Positions 24,316 to 34,941 of a stretch of DNA of 64,000 nt are shown here, in pieces (positions within the stretch are counted from its first letter, which is position 1; each line of letters starts with the position of its first letter). Below the pieces are notes generated by a model. The model saw only the letters and a list, made by a program, of their open reading frames with translations, had not been told where the DNA came from and ran no database searches. Location of the stretch: assembly GCF_004664715.2 (NCBI RefSeq), contig NC_051075.1:36371495-36435494 (forward strand), in the 5' to 3' direction. Made by a program: the position numbers and the translations under genes. The DNA is from Peromyscus leucopus (Eukaryota > Chordata > Mammalia > Rodentia > Cricetidae).

Positions 24316-24878
24316 TGTAGTTGGAGTTTTCCTGTGTCCACCCGGCTCCCACAGTCACTCAGACCCAAGTAAACACACAGAGACTTATATTACTTATAAA
24401 CTGTATGGCTGTAGCAGGCTTCTTGTTATCTAGTTCTTGTATCTTTTTTTTTTTTTTTTTTTTTTTTGGTTTTTCAAGACAGGGTTTCTCTGTGTAGTTT
24501 TGGTGCCTGTCCTGGATCTCACTCTGTAGACCAGGCTGGCCTTGAACTCACAGAGATCTGCCTGCCTCTGCCTCCCGAGGACTGGGATTAAAAGCATGTG
24601 CCACCACCGCCCGGCTTAGTTCTTGTATCTTAAATTAACCCATTTCTATTAATCTATCAGTTGCCATGTAGCTTGTGGCTTACTGGTACTTTACATCTTA
24701 CTTCTCATGTCACGGCCACTGGCAGAGTCTCCTGACTCAGACTTCCACTTCCCAGAATTCTCCTCTCTGCTTATCCCGCCTATACTATACTTCCTGCCTG
24801 GCTACTGGCCAATCAGCATTTTACTTATCAATCAATCAAAGCAACACATTTACAGCATACAGAAAGACATCCCCAGCA
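24316..24878 (-). mobile_element. Solo LTR (ERVK-like) with nested B1
   Basis: Element ends are TGTAG on the left and AGCA on the right. A perfect 6-bp duplication, CTTAAT, lies at 24310-24315 and 24879-24884. The body is about 377 bp without the B1 and its duplication. On the minus strand it shows GACTGATTGG-like and GGCGGGATAAGCAGAG blocks. The same LTR family recurs at 43957-44353. The 6-bp duplication fits class II (ERVK) integration. No internal sequence remains, so it is a recombined solo LTR inside the L1 3' UTR. Confidence 0.85.
24446..24616 (-). mobile_element. B1 SINE nested in the LTR
   Basis: A near full-length minus-strand B1 with poly-T at the left: CAAGACAGGGTTTCTCTGTG, GAACTCACAGAGATCTGCCT and CACCACCGCCCGGC. 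It is flanked by 15-bp direct repeats, TAGTTCTTGTATCTT, at 24431-24445 and 24617-24631. It is the youngest of three nested layers. Confidence 0.95.
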
Positions 24879-25120
24879 CTTAATACCAAGGGAGGAGCTT
24901 AATTATATCTCAACTTGATGTGCCATGCTTTGTTGACACCCATGGGAGGCCTGCCCCTTTCTGAACAGAAACAGAGAAAGAGTGGGGGAGGGAAGGAGGG
25001 AGGGCAGAGGTAAAGGGAAGGAATGGGAGGAGAGGAGAGAGGGAAACTGGGGTCAGGATGTAAAATAATTGAATAAATTTAATTAATTAAAAAAATGTCT
25101 GGTGTGATACCCACAACTTA

Positions 25121-25269
25121 AAAAAGGAAGAAAGGAAGCAAAGAAGGACAGAAGGAAGGAAGGAAGGAAGGAAGGAAGGAAGGAAGGAAGGAAGGAAGGA
25201 AGGAAGGAAGGAAGGAAGGAAGGAAGGAAGGGGGAAGGAAGGGAAGAGAAAGGGGAGGGAAGAAGAGAA

Positions 25270-25325
<56 letters not shown>

Positions 25326-25388
25326 GAAGGAAGGAAGGAAGGAAGGAAGGAAGGAAGGAAGGAAGGAAGGAAGGAAGGAAGGAAGAAA
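25121..25388. repeat. (GGAA)n/(GAAA)n polypurine array
   Basis: About 265 bp: GGAA units, a mixed GGGAA/GAGG middle, a GAAA block at about 25278-25323, then GGAA again. It lies just past the A-rich end of a plus-strand L1, as does the array at 18801. The repetitive Ser/Leu/Pro open frame here is spurious. Confidence 0.95.
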
Positions 25389-25794
25389 ACTAAGTGGGTT
25401 TTTTTTTAGGTCAACAAAGAAAACCATAGGTAAAAATTAACAGAGCTGCAACAAAGTTGGAGAAAAATTTTGTAGCACCTCACCTAGTCCAGGCATTAAT
25501 CTAAACAACTCAGATTTCATCTCAAAGGAAACGCAGGAAAAAGATGACCAAATGCAGTTTACAGGAATAAAATTCTAGAAGACACGCGTGTGAACAGGCA
25601 TTCAGATTTTAAGTAGAGAAATGAAAGTTAAAGTGACAGTGAAATGTAACCTTATAATTAGACATCAAGAAATCTGAATGATACTGAGTGTTGGCTGTGA
25701 CACGAGAGATAAACAAGGCCAGCCCCACAGTCAGAGCTGATAGCACCACAGAAAGAACAAACACACTTTCTATTTGAAATAAAGCCTACAGTTC
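25389..25794. other. No gene or repeat recognised
   Basis: Unmatched AT-rich DNA between the polypurine array and a MIR-like element. Confidence 0.4.
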
Positions 25795-25990
25795 TGAGTC
25801 CCTACTCTGAGCCAGCACCTGTCTGGGTGGCTTCACATACGTTGTTGTTGTGCATTATTACCTTTAATTTTTATATCCACCGTAAGGAAACCAAAACCAG
25901 AAGCAGGCAAAGACATACACACAGCTGCAAACAGCTGCATGGTCTGCACACCTATGTCCTTCCCAAGGTCTTTTCTACCATACCACAGAG
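25795..25990 (-). repeat. MIR element, ancient
   Basis: Inverted MIR order: CTACTCTGAGCCAGCACCTG (for CTATGTGCCAGGCACTG), TTACCTTTAATTTTTATATC and GTAAGGAAACCAAAACCAGA (for GAGGAAACTGAGGCACAGA), then ACACACAGCTGC. Highly diverged. Confidence 0.5.
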
Positions 25991-26620
25991 TCCTCCACCT
26001 GCCCTAGAAAGGAGAGAAGATGAGCTTTTAAAAATAAATTGCTACTGAAGTCACTGAATAAGTCAACAGGAAAACCAACTCCTTTGTTTAGGAAAGCTTC
26101 CTAATGGTCTTTTCCAGTTCTGCAAGGGTAGTAGTAGTGACACATTGGGGACAAGGACATTGGCACCCCACAGAGGCTGCTGTCCATCCTGTTCTGCACT
26201 GACCTCTGGTGCCTCCAGCCCTTCAGAGGGTTTTCCTGCAACACAGCCAGACTTCTGTGGTGTATCTAACCTACCACCCCTCTTCCAACAGATTCCCTGT
26301 TTGGTAGCAGTAGCATCAGACAGGACACCTAAAGCCATATGGATCTACACTCTTCAGTTTGTCAGCTACACTGGGTACTACACCAACCAAGACAGTTTCT
26401 GCCATTTTATACATACAACCACTATGATATCACTTGTCTGTTTTTCAACTCCTACTAAAGATTCTCCAGTCCACCCCTCTGGCTGGAGCTAGATAGTTGC
26501 TATCTATATATCTGGGGCAGTGTAATGCCCATTGCAAGGTATTAAGAGGTAGAAACAACGTAAACATGATGCTTAGAGGCAGGGCCTTTGGAGAATGGTT
26601 AGTAGATAATGTCATGGGGT

Positions 26621-27108
26621 TGTGGTAGTATTGTGTTCCCCAAAATATTGTGTACCTTAATAAACTTATCTGGGGTCAGAGAACAGAAAAGCCACTAGTT
26701 AGGCAGTGATAGCACACACCTTTAATCCTAGCATTCCAGAGACAGAAATCCCTCTGGATTCAAGGCCACATTGGAAACAGCCAAGCATGGTGACACATGC
26801 CTTTAATCCCAGAGAGTGGTGGTAGAAAGCAGAAAGATATATAAGGCGTGAGGACCAGAAACTAGCAGCATTAAGCTGGTTAAGCATGTGGCTGGTTAAG
26901 CTTCAGGCTTTCTAGCAGCACAGTTCAGCTGAGACCCATTCTGGATGAGGACTCAGAGGCCTCCAGTCTAAGGAAACAAGACCAGCTGAGGAACTGGCAA
27001 GGTGAGATAACTGTGGCTTGTTCTGTCTCTCTGACCTTCCAGGGTTCACCCCAATAACTGGCCTCAGGTTTGATTTTATTATTAAGAACTTTTAAGATTC
27101 CTGCTACA
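26621..27108 (+). mobile_element. Solo LTR (BGLII/ERVK-like) containing B1-derived segments
   Basis: A 488-bp LTR from TGTGGTAGTATTG to GATTCCTGCTACA. It is flanked by a perfect 6-bp duplication, TGGGGT, at 26615-26620 and 27109-27114, typical of class II ERVs. It has AATAAACTTATCTGGGG near the 5' end. The centre holds two B1-like phrases, CACACACCTTTAATCCTAGC and CACATGCCTTTAATCCCAG, as in rodent LTR families that absorbed SINE sequence. GATATATAAGGCG near 26835 could serve as a TATA-type element. No internal region remains. Confidence 0.85.
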
Positions 27109-27114
27109 TGGGGT

Positions 27115-28493
27115 GGATTCTCCACAGTGAGATTCTGGTGGCTTTAGACATACATACTTCTTGTGAGGCATTGCTTTTGGAATATGTCAGCAAGAGTGCC
27201 ATCATTCCATAGCTGTGAGCCACAGTAAGGCTTCTTAGAAAACAACCCAGTCTTAAGGACAGCATTATAAATAATAATCAATAGCAATAAAATGGTAACA
27301 AACATAGCTACCCCAACTTTGTTACTATTTATTTTGTTTGCTTGTGGCTTTTCTTACCATGATTCACTGCAGAGGGTGGAGGAGACCACAGCCAAGTCTA
27401 CCCAGAGGGTTTTGCACATTCAAAGAACAGCCTGGTCCATCTGAATGCCTTGGCCCAGGAAAGGGGGAAAACAAGGGAAGCTTTTCTGAATAGGCGATGC
27501 CTGAACCCAACAAGAAAGATTAATTTATAATTATCAGATGGATAAAAGGAAGCAGAGCCTCCAGACAGAGGAGGGGAGACAGGTGTGGGATAGCACATGC
27601 GTGTCGGAGGCAAAGGCAGCGTGGAATGACTGTTCAGGCCTCACTGGGACTTGGGACTGCCCAAGGAACTGAGCAATATGCACAATAAAGTCAAAGCGCA
27701 GAAACACTGTTGGGGAGTGTTAAAGATCAACAAGACTGATTGTGCTTTATTTAGCTTGACAAAGAATCGATTGCTGGAAACAATGTCTGAGGGAGAAATT
27801 TTTTTCCAATTTTTAAACATTGGGTATATGGGAATACAAAGATTTTTAAATGAGTCATAATGATTAATATCTAAAGAATGATTTCTTGTTGAAAATATAC
27901 TAGAAGATACATTATTTGGACACCACTGTAATTTCTAGACTATGGCAATAAAAAGACAATTCTCACAAGATACCTACATACAATTTTAAGAGAACATAGG
28001 AGTAAAACTTCACCTGCAAAAGGTAAGTTACTATCTAGCAGAAATCCAGGAGGCCAGAGCATGGCATGGAAAACATAGGACGTCTGGTGAGGTGGGCTGT
28101 TGCATGACATCAAGGAGACCCACTGGAAAGTGGCAAGTGGGCCTCAGTAGTTGTATCTTCCTGTGTCTTCGGAATGACACAAAGAACCAAGCAGAGACAT
28201 CAGTGTCTCAGAAAAGCTCTACTTCCTCGGTTGTCACATTCATATGAATAAATGGAGAGTCAAGGGATCGCTCCAACTGCAAAAACTAGATCCTGTAGGA
28301 CTCTACACCTCCACAAATCCTCTCAAGGTGGTGTTCACCTGTGCTCCCCAACACATCCCCAACTCTGTCATTTCAGCCCTCTTTTCTCATAAACCCTGAT
28401 CAATGTTTCAACTGCATATGCTCAACTGACTGTTTTTGCTAACTTCTATATGTATGAAATCTGCCCCCTGAATGCAAGTACATATCCGATCAT
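27115..28493. other. No gene or repeat recognised
   Basis: About 1.4 kb of unmatched DNA. The small open frames at 27398-27613 and 27651-27860 show no recognisable domain. Confidence 0.4.
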
Positions 28494-28549
28494 GCACACG
28501 CGCGCGCGCACGCGCGCGCGCACGCACACACACACACACACACACACAC
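28494..28549. repeat. Alternating (CG)n/(CA)n tract
   Basis: CACACGCGCGCGCGCACGCG continues into CG runs and then (CA)n: 56 bp of strict purine-pyrimidine alternation with a CG-rich core. CG alternation is the strongest Z-DNA former, and long CG runs are rare in methylated mammalian DNA. Confidence 0.95.
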
Positions 28550-30439
28550 TGGCAACAATATATCTGATCATCTCTCAAGCATGTTGTCCCAATCTTCACT
28601 GGTACACTTGGCTTTCATCATCATAATCAATCAAGAACTTCATGCTGGTGGATTATTTCACGGTGAACCAACTTTCAACCTTTCAGAGATATCAACTCAA
28701 ATACAAGTCCAGATGGCAAAACCCAAAATGTAAGGAAAGTTACCACGGCACCACAGCATCCATCATCTCTTATCTGGATACCCCTAATACCCAGTTCCCA
28801 AAATTAATGCTTCCACATTCTCCTAACCACATCTTTATCTTAGCAATATGAAGGCAAACAAATGACTTCTAGCCATAGTGAATAAATCAGATGAGAGAGA
28901 TTAAATCAAATGATCAGTACAGCCTCAAGTTGGTCTGATAGCAGGCTTCAGGCTCCAGTACTACCGGGTTCAGGAAGCAGAGCTCCAGCCCTCAAAAGCC
29001 AAGATAAAAATCAAAATAGAGCTGAAATGATTCTCTGAATCAAGGTCCTAGGCTGGTTAGTAAGGTACGACATCAAGTGCAAGGAAATAAACAGAAGATA
29101 GGAAATGAGATCTGTGGTGCCAGGGCATAGCAAGACCAACCTGAGTGTATGTTCCATCTCCAAAGCTCTCTAAATGCTCAGGCTATGGTCTAGGGTCAGT
29201 GTGTTGGCTATCCCAAAAGGAAAGGTCACATACCCAGCTCTGAGGATCAACAACTTCAGGAGCAGACCCAGACTGGTTAAACCACATAAACTCACACTGT
29301 ATGCTCAGGAAAGTTAAATCCCATGCTATTAAACATATTTTCAGCTATCATTGTTGATCACCATCATAATTTTGAAAGGTTTACAATGACTTCTTTGGGG
29401 ATCAGAAAAGGTGGATGAACACTGCGCATTTCAGAGTAAATAGGGGTGAGATCCGGCAGCCATATACTTGTGAATTAAACCATGAACACTAATCTCCATC
29501 ACTATTTTAGAACACATTAATTAATAACTAGTTATAGAGACACAGGCGCAGTTCATAAAAGTCTCTCTACATTCACTAGAATGAGTCATGTACATCTCAT
29601 CTTTCCATGTTTCTGTGGCTACTAAACTAATAGTGATACAGATTATCAACAGTGGATCTGACTTCTACAAGGCATATGTCAAAATCTCCTATAAAGCTGC
29701 AGAAAGGATGGAGAAATGTGTGTCAGATATGTATCGACTTAGTGCTAATGATTGCACTAATCCAACCTGGACAGACAGAGGCCTTTGTTAGTACACCACA
29801 GTAGTTGTGTCCTCCAGCCTCCTTCTGCAGAAGGACTGTTGACAAGCTCAGATTCACTATGACAGCCTCATACCTCAAGCAGGTGGTCACTGTGAGTCTT
29901 TCTTCTTCAGTGAGAATTTGTCTGAGGCAGGTGGAAGCCTCTGGTCCACACACAAGTGCAGCCTGAAAGGGAAGAGATCTCATTGCCCTGGGAAAAATAC
30001 ATAACCAACTGCACATAGATACCAATAGACCAACACTATGTATGTCCATCCTTCTGTGAAATTCTCTGAGACATTTCAAATTCTTCTCAGGACATACCAA
30101 TCAACTAGAGCCCCCAGTGACCATAATGTTGTTTATCCTCCCTAGCTAATGCCTAGCTCTCTCTACTCCCTCATCCTTGGTCCTGGTATCATACTCCTGA
30201 TTTAAAAAAAAAACTGTGTTATGTTTGTGCATGACAATAAATAAAATGAAATCCCTGAAATTTAAAAACAGTAATGAATCAAAAAATAACAATAAGTTGG
30301 AAATATGGACTGAAACCCAAACCATAAAATGTTTATAAGTTATAAATTAGCACTCTAAACACAAGTGTAAAACATCACTGCACACTAACAATCAAAGGAG
30401 CCTGGCTTGGAAGTTGTGTCTAAAAGATCCTTCCTACAG
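28550..30439. other. No gene or repeat recognised
   Basis: About 1.9 kb of unmatched DNA. A 125-codon minus-strand frame at 29723-30100 has no recognisable domain and no supporting splice or start context. Confidence 0.4.
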
Positions 30440-30990
30440 GGATCTTAGGCACGAAGTAAAATTTCTCAACATTTCTGGACTTGTGCATATTTTGATATGA
30501 AATTCCTACCAGTATTTTTTAAATGCATAATTGAGCATATCCAAAATATTCATAACAGCAATTTATTTTAGAGTACAAAATATTAACAATTTAAAAAGCC
30601 ACCAATAGAGAAGGGGTTAAGTATGGTCCATCCATACTATTGAATATTATAAAGGCCCTAAATGTGTTTTTAAAGTCATTTTGTATTTACTAGCCTTAAA
30701 AGAACCTTTAAGATATAAGAAAATGTTTAAAAGGCATCAGTAGGCCGGGCGGTGGTGGCGCACGCCTTTAATCCCAGCACTCGGGAGGCAGAGCCAGGCG
30801 GATCTCTGTGAGTTCGAGGCCAGCCTGGGCTACCAAGTGAGTTCCAGGAAAGGCGCAAAGCTACACAGAGAAACCCTGTCTCGAAAAACAAAAGAAAAAA
30901 GAAAAAAAAAGGCATCAGTAGTTACAATATTCACTTCTATAAAACATAAAAGCAAATATATACACGTGTATGCATTTAAGTACAGTTATG
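30440..30990 (+). mobile_element. Ancient L1M-like ORF2 3' fragment with nested B1
   Basis: TTCATAACAGCAATTTATTT, AATTTAAAAAGCCACCAATA, GAAGGGGTTAAGTATGGTCC and CATACTATTGAATATTATAA follow the order of the mammalian-wide L1 ORF2 3' end (counterpart of AATGGAATACTATGCAGCC). It continues on the far side of the B1 at 30743-30910. Highly decayed. Confidence 0.5.
30743..30910 (+). mobile_element. B1 SINE with target-site duplication
   Basis: Full-length plus-strand B1: GGCCGGGCGGTGGTGGCGCA, TTTAATCCCAGCACTCGGGA, GAGTTCGAGGCCAGCC, then CTACCAAGTGAGTTCCAGGA and AGAGAAACCCTGTCTCGAAA plus an A-rich tail. It is flanked by GGCATCAGTA at 30733-30742 and 30911-30920. The internal A and B box regions look intact and the divergence is low. 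The subfamily with the AAAGGCGCAAAGCTACAC segment suggests a cricetid host. Confidence 0.97.
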
Positions 30991-32823
30991 TCCAGCATAA
31001 CACTGGGTTGGGCAATGATGAATCACAGAGCTGAGGTTGGTGCCATATGATTATGTCACCTAGTGGCACTAGAAGTCGTCTTAGCTTAAGGCTATCTGGC
31101 TTTCACACAATGATGACAAAAATTATCCAGCTGTACATTTCTTAGGCATGACCCTTAATTAAGCAATGTGCATGCATGCCTGTGTGTGCATGTATGCCTG
31201 TGTGTGCATGTGTGCCCATGTATGTGTGCATGTTTAAAATATGAAGCATTTACCTAAGTGATTTTTTTACATTATACTTTTTCTGAAGTTTCAACAATAT
31301 TCTGTTTATGGTAAGAAAACACTATTTTTCAAAGACTTACGACTTTCAGGGACTATAACAATATAAATCAATAATACATAAATCAGTAATACAATGTAAG
31401 TGATGTAAGTATACATTTGATAGGAGTATAGTTTTGATAATTTCATTAATAGCCAATAGAATTACATTGCTTAGGACTTGGCAAATGTGCTTCATGACTC
31501 AGAACACTCGTCAGACCATACTTAGACCTTTCCTTTCAGCCTGGGTTCCAAACACTGGCAGTGATGCTAATAACCAAGGCTCCTCAGAAACATGCTCCCC
31601 GGAGAGTGAGGCACCAAGATACCAGCTGCTGAAAAGTGGCTGGTGAAAGTGGACAATCTGAGGGTTGCGTGGGAGTTGGTGTCAATGACAAAAAGGGTTC
31701 ATGTGTGGAAGAAAGATCTGGATTGTTCTTCGTAGCTTTTGAAGATCCATGAGTGAAAACAGAATGATCTCAACTTGCAACCAAAAGGATATGGACAGGA
31801 AGAAAGGTTGAAGGAGAAGAGAGAAAGCAGTGTTTGAAATCTGAGGGAGACAAAGTGGTGTACCAACACACTGCTGAAACTGAGCAAAATGCACATTAAA
31901 GTCCCTACTACGCTTTCCATTTGAGTGTTAGGAAAACTCACTCACCCTCTAGCATCCTCCAATATACAGCCTACAAAACAGATGACAGGAAATAAATCAA
32001 AGGGTTGAGTTCCATAACCCATGGTGATAAAGATAACTTAATCCCATTGAGTGCTACATGGCTGAGCCAGAGCATTCACATCTCAGCACTTTTTTCTGTG
32101 GAGTTTAGAGAAATTGTTATGAAAATGTTAAGTGCATAAGAGGTGAGTGTCTTTCGAAGTTGGAATCTCCTCGTGCTTCCACATAGCAATATAAAAAGCT
32201 TCTTGTCTGGGTTCCAGGCTGGTTTATCAAAATGAAAGCCGTTTGGACATTTGAATAACTATATGGCCTTTCAACTGAGAAATCTCATGCTTGCAATCCT
32301 TTGATACGAGGTTTTTCACACACAAGAATTTATCTCCTTACTATGGATCTATCATCTGTTAAAATAAGTGCAATGTTCATCTTGATCACCTAAACATACA
32401 TATGAATAATACCAGCAAATTACATGATTTGTCTGAAATATGTATAAGCTACACTAAAGTACATATAATTAGCATAAGAAATAACATTACAAAATAGGAA
32501 AGAACATAAAATAAGACCCATTTCTCCATAGGAGTCACACATCAGACATGTGGTTGTTTCCTCTGAATGTGTGTATTTTCTGTGCCAGCGCCTCATGGCA
32601 ATCAACCATCACACTTTTCAGCATCCCTGAGAGAAATAGGGTGTGATCCTGAGGAAAAGTTCACCAGGTCCTGATGTTCTTCTGAACAGGGTTAGGAGGA
32701 CAAACAAGTGAACAAGTTCAGGGCCAGAGGACAAAGGTCCCATCGGAGAGAAGCACCTTTGTGTGCTTGGTGGCGAAGATAGACCACAGTCATTTACTGG
32801 AAGGCTGACAAAAGGAACTATCA
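30991..32823. other. No gene or repeat recognised
   Basis: About 1.8 kb of unmatched DNA apart from a short TGCATG/TGTG-rich stretch near 31165-31230. Overlapping minus-strand frames at 31682-31941 are low-complexity hydrophobic shadows. Confidence 0.4.
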
Positions 32824-32906
32824 GGGCTGGGAACATAGCTGAAGGGTACAATGCCTTCTTAGCATGCCTGATGCTCTGGGTTTGGTCTCCAGCAGAGCGA
32901 GACACA
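32824..32906 (+). mobile_element. ID-like SINE
   Basis: GGGCTGGGAACATAGCTGAA, GGTACAATGCCTTCTTAGCA, then TGATGCTCTGGGTTTGGTCT and CCAGCA follow the ID element body. There is no clean A-tail, so it is old. Confidence 0.65.
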
Positions 32907-33099
32907 GAACTGGACATCTGAAGGACACCTTACCTAGAGCAAAGGAAGTTCTTCAGTCATGCCATCCAAAGCCATAGCTCAGACTCTCCTGTGGAAGCAG
33001 CCTGACATCTGTGTCTCCTCAAGTAATTTGTGTTTACCAGGCAGATAACTTACCAGGCTAACTCCATCCAGTGGAAACTACTGCTATCTCATTTTGCAG
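32907..33099. other. No gene or repeat recognised
   Basis: Short unmatched stretch between an ID-like SINE and an LTR-like repeat. Confidence 0.4.
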
Positions 33100-33415
33100 A
33101 GATGGTGGTGTAGTGGATAGCTATTCCAGCTTGGTTCTGGAAGTTCCAACCCCCATTGAGACTCTGGCAACTGTCACGCCTAGGAGGTGGGGCCAAGGGA
33201 GGCGTCTGGAGACCTGAGACCTGGATGGGCAAGCGCTCTCTCTGTTCCGGGACCCTGGACGGTGGAGGTTGACTCCAGAGCAGAGCTCCAGAGAACACCG
33301 CTGGATTGCGATACACCTTCCCTAGACCCCGCAACCTATCTATTCCTTCATTTGTAAGTCACCCACTAAATAAATCTTCCTTTTAACTACATGGAGTGGC
33401 CTTTATAATTTCCCC
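33100..33415 (+). repeat. LTR-like cricetid repeat with polyadenylation signal
   Basis: Roughly 315 bp beginning GATGGTGGTGTAGTGGATAG. It has an unusually CpG-rich centre (CTGTTCCGGGACCCTGGACG, GGATTGCGATACACC), then ACTAAATAAATCTTCC with AATAAA near 33367, then CTACATGGAGTGGCCTTTAT. I remember this sequence as multi-copy in cricetids. The layout suggests a solo LTR, but I cannot fix its ends or find a target duplication. Confidence 0.45.
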
Positions 33416-33489
33416 AATATGATGGATATTCAGTAATTTTTATCAAGGCCATGATGTCAACTCAAGTCTTCATAACACCAAATTCTAGA

Positions 33490-33630
33490 AAATTTTTTTT
33501 CTTTTTTATTAAGAAATTTTCTATTCATTTTACATACCAACCTCAGATCCCCTCCCCTTCCTCCTCCCACCACCCAGCCTTCCTCCCCCATCTCAACCCC
33601 CATTTCCACCTCCTCCAAGGCAAGGCCTAT
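33490..33630 (-). mobile_element. Very short L1 3' end insertion
   Basis: Inverted L1 tail: TTTTTTATTAAGAAATTTTC, TATTCATTTTACATACCAAC, then a C-rich run and CCTCCTCCAAGGCAAGGCCT. This is the same 3' terminus as the L1 at 60650-62834, but only about 140 bp long. Confidence 0.75.
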
Positions 33631-34399
33631 CTTATTACAAAAACTGAACAGGTCAACAATTAAATGATTTCTCTGTTTCAGCGCTGGCTATATTGGGGAA
33701 TTTTGATATTAGATGGTTACAAACTTGCCTTATGTTTCCTGTCAGAATCACCAGGATCATCTACTTCCCTGAATGCTTCCCTACATATGACATTGTTCCA
33801 ACTATTTACAAAGTTGATATATTTACAGATATAAATGGAGATGGTCCTGATCATCGGATGTTATACATGCTTCCAGGAAGGCTAGATAAGAACCAGACAA
33901 GCACCACCCCCTCCCTGAAGATGTGCTTTGGAGCTTTGTAAGGATATAATATATATATATATAAACAACTAAATAAAGATGGGGACAATTACAGAAAGCC
34001 ACAACCAATCAAAATGCAGAGTTGTTGGCCCCAATCCCAGGTGACACATCTACAATACTAATTCTGCACCTAAGACTCAGAGATCGTTGACAAATGTATT
34101 TATCGTGCCTCTTCTTCATTTGTGAAGGTATGTTAGGATCTTTGCTATATCTTCCTATTGTTTAATAGCATTAATAACATAAATCCCATTTTTATCATTA
34201 TACAGATACTTGAAGAGTTTCTAATGAAATCATAGTGAATAAGGAAAAAAGTAAAATTAAATAAAGAACTCAGATTTTTAAAAAAGGAAGAAAGGAATCT
34301 GGAATTTAAGCATCATTCTCTGGACTACGACTAAGTAATTGAACACTGTGCAGTGAAGATTTAACTGTTTCTCTCCCCAGTCACCTCTTGTTTCAGCTA
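33631..34399. other. No gene or repeat recognised
   Basis: Unmatched AT-rich DNA including an AT run at 33948-33962. Confidence 0.4.
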
Positions 34400-34452
34400 C
34401 TTTTGAAAAGATTTGTTTTTATTTTATGCATATAGATATTTTGACTACACAC

Positions 34453-34506
<54 letters not shown>

Positions 34507-34620
34507 CAGATCTCCTGAAAGTTACAGAGAGTTGTAAGCTGCCATGTGGGTGCTGGGAACTGAACCCTGGTCCTCAGCAAGAGCAGTAAGCACTCATTAC
34601 TGTTGAACCATCTCTCCAAC
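34400..34620 (-). mobile_element. B3-type SINE with (CA)n tail
   Basis: A minus-strand tRNA-derived SINE. The inverted 5' end is AACCATCTCTCCAACC. The body includes TGCCATGTGGGTGCTGGGAA and GTCCTCAGCAAGAGCAGTAA. Its tail side holds a pure (CA)n at 34455-34501. Confidence 0.8.
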
Positions 34621-34621
34621 C

Positions 34622-34941
34622 ATACTTGACAGAAGCAGCTTAAGGGAGAAATCGTTTATTCTGACTCATAACCTCAGGGATGCAGTCCATAAAGATGAGG
34701 GGTTCCATCTGGGCTGCAGGAGTTTGTGGTAAGGTTTGCCCACTTCTTGTCATAACAGAAAATAGAGAGAGCACAGGACCAGAAGTGCTGGGCTACAGCC
34801 CTCAAAGGCCCACCCCTACTGGCCTAGATCAACAAAGTAGCACCCACACTACAAAGGTATCACAACCTTCCAAAACTGCACCACCAACAGTGTTCAAATG
34901 TATGAGCCTGAAGAGGACATTTCAGAGTCAGCCATAACACC
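34622..34941 (+). repeat. Rodent mid-repetitive element (URR1-like relative)
   Basis: CAGAAGCAGCTTAAGGGAGA and CGTTTATTCTGACTCATAAC open the element, and AAATGTATGAGCCTGAAGAG with TCAGCCATAACACC closes it. It belongs to the same broad group as 3471-3849 and abuts a B3 SINE. Confidence 0.5.

Larger units (their letters stand above)
23748..25095 (+). mobile_element. 3' UTR of the same L1, with nested solo LTR
   Basis: Plus-strand L1 3' UTR: CTAAGACTCCTAGCAATAGT, GAGAGCCTTCATCCAATAAC, AAGCACTGGGCTGAGCTCTG and GGATCAGGGCCTGTCCCTAA. The solo LTR at 24316-24878 splits it. It resumes with CTCAACTTGATGTGCCATGC and GACACCCATGGGAGGCCTGC, and ends with the A/T-rich tail GGGTCAGGATGTAAAATAAT near 25095. 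Confidence 0.85.

Noticed and set aside
31051..31064. CTCF-like TCACCTAGTGG near 31051
   Set aside because: Only 12 of 14 core positions match, including a mismatch at an important C.
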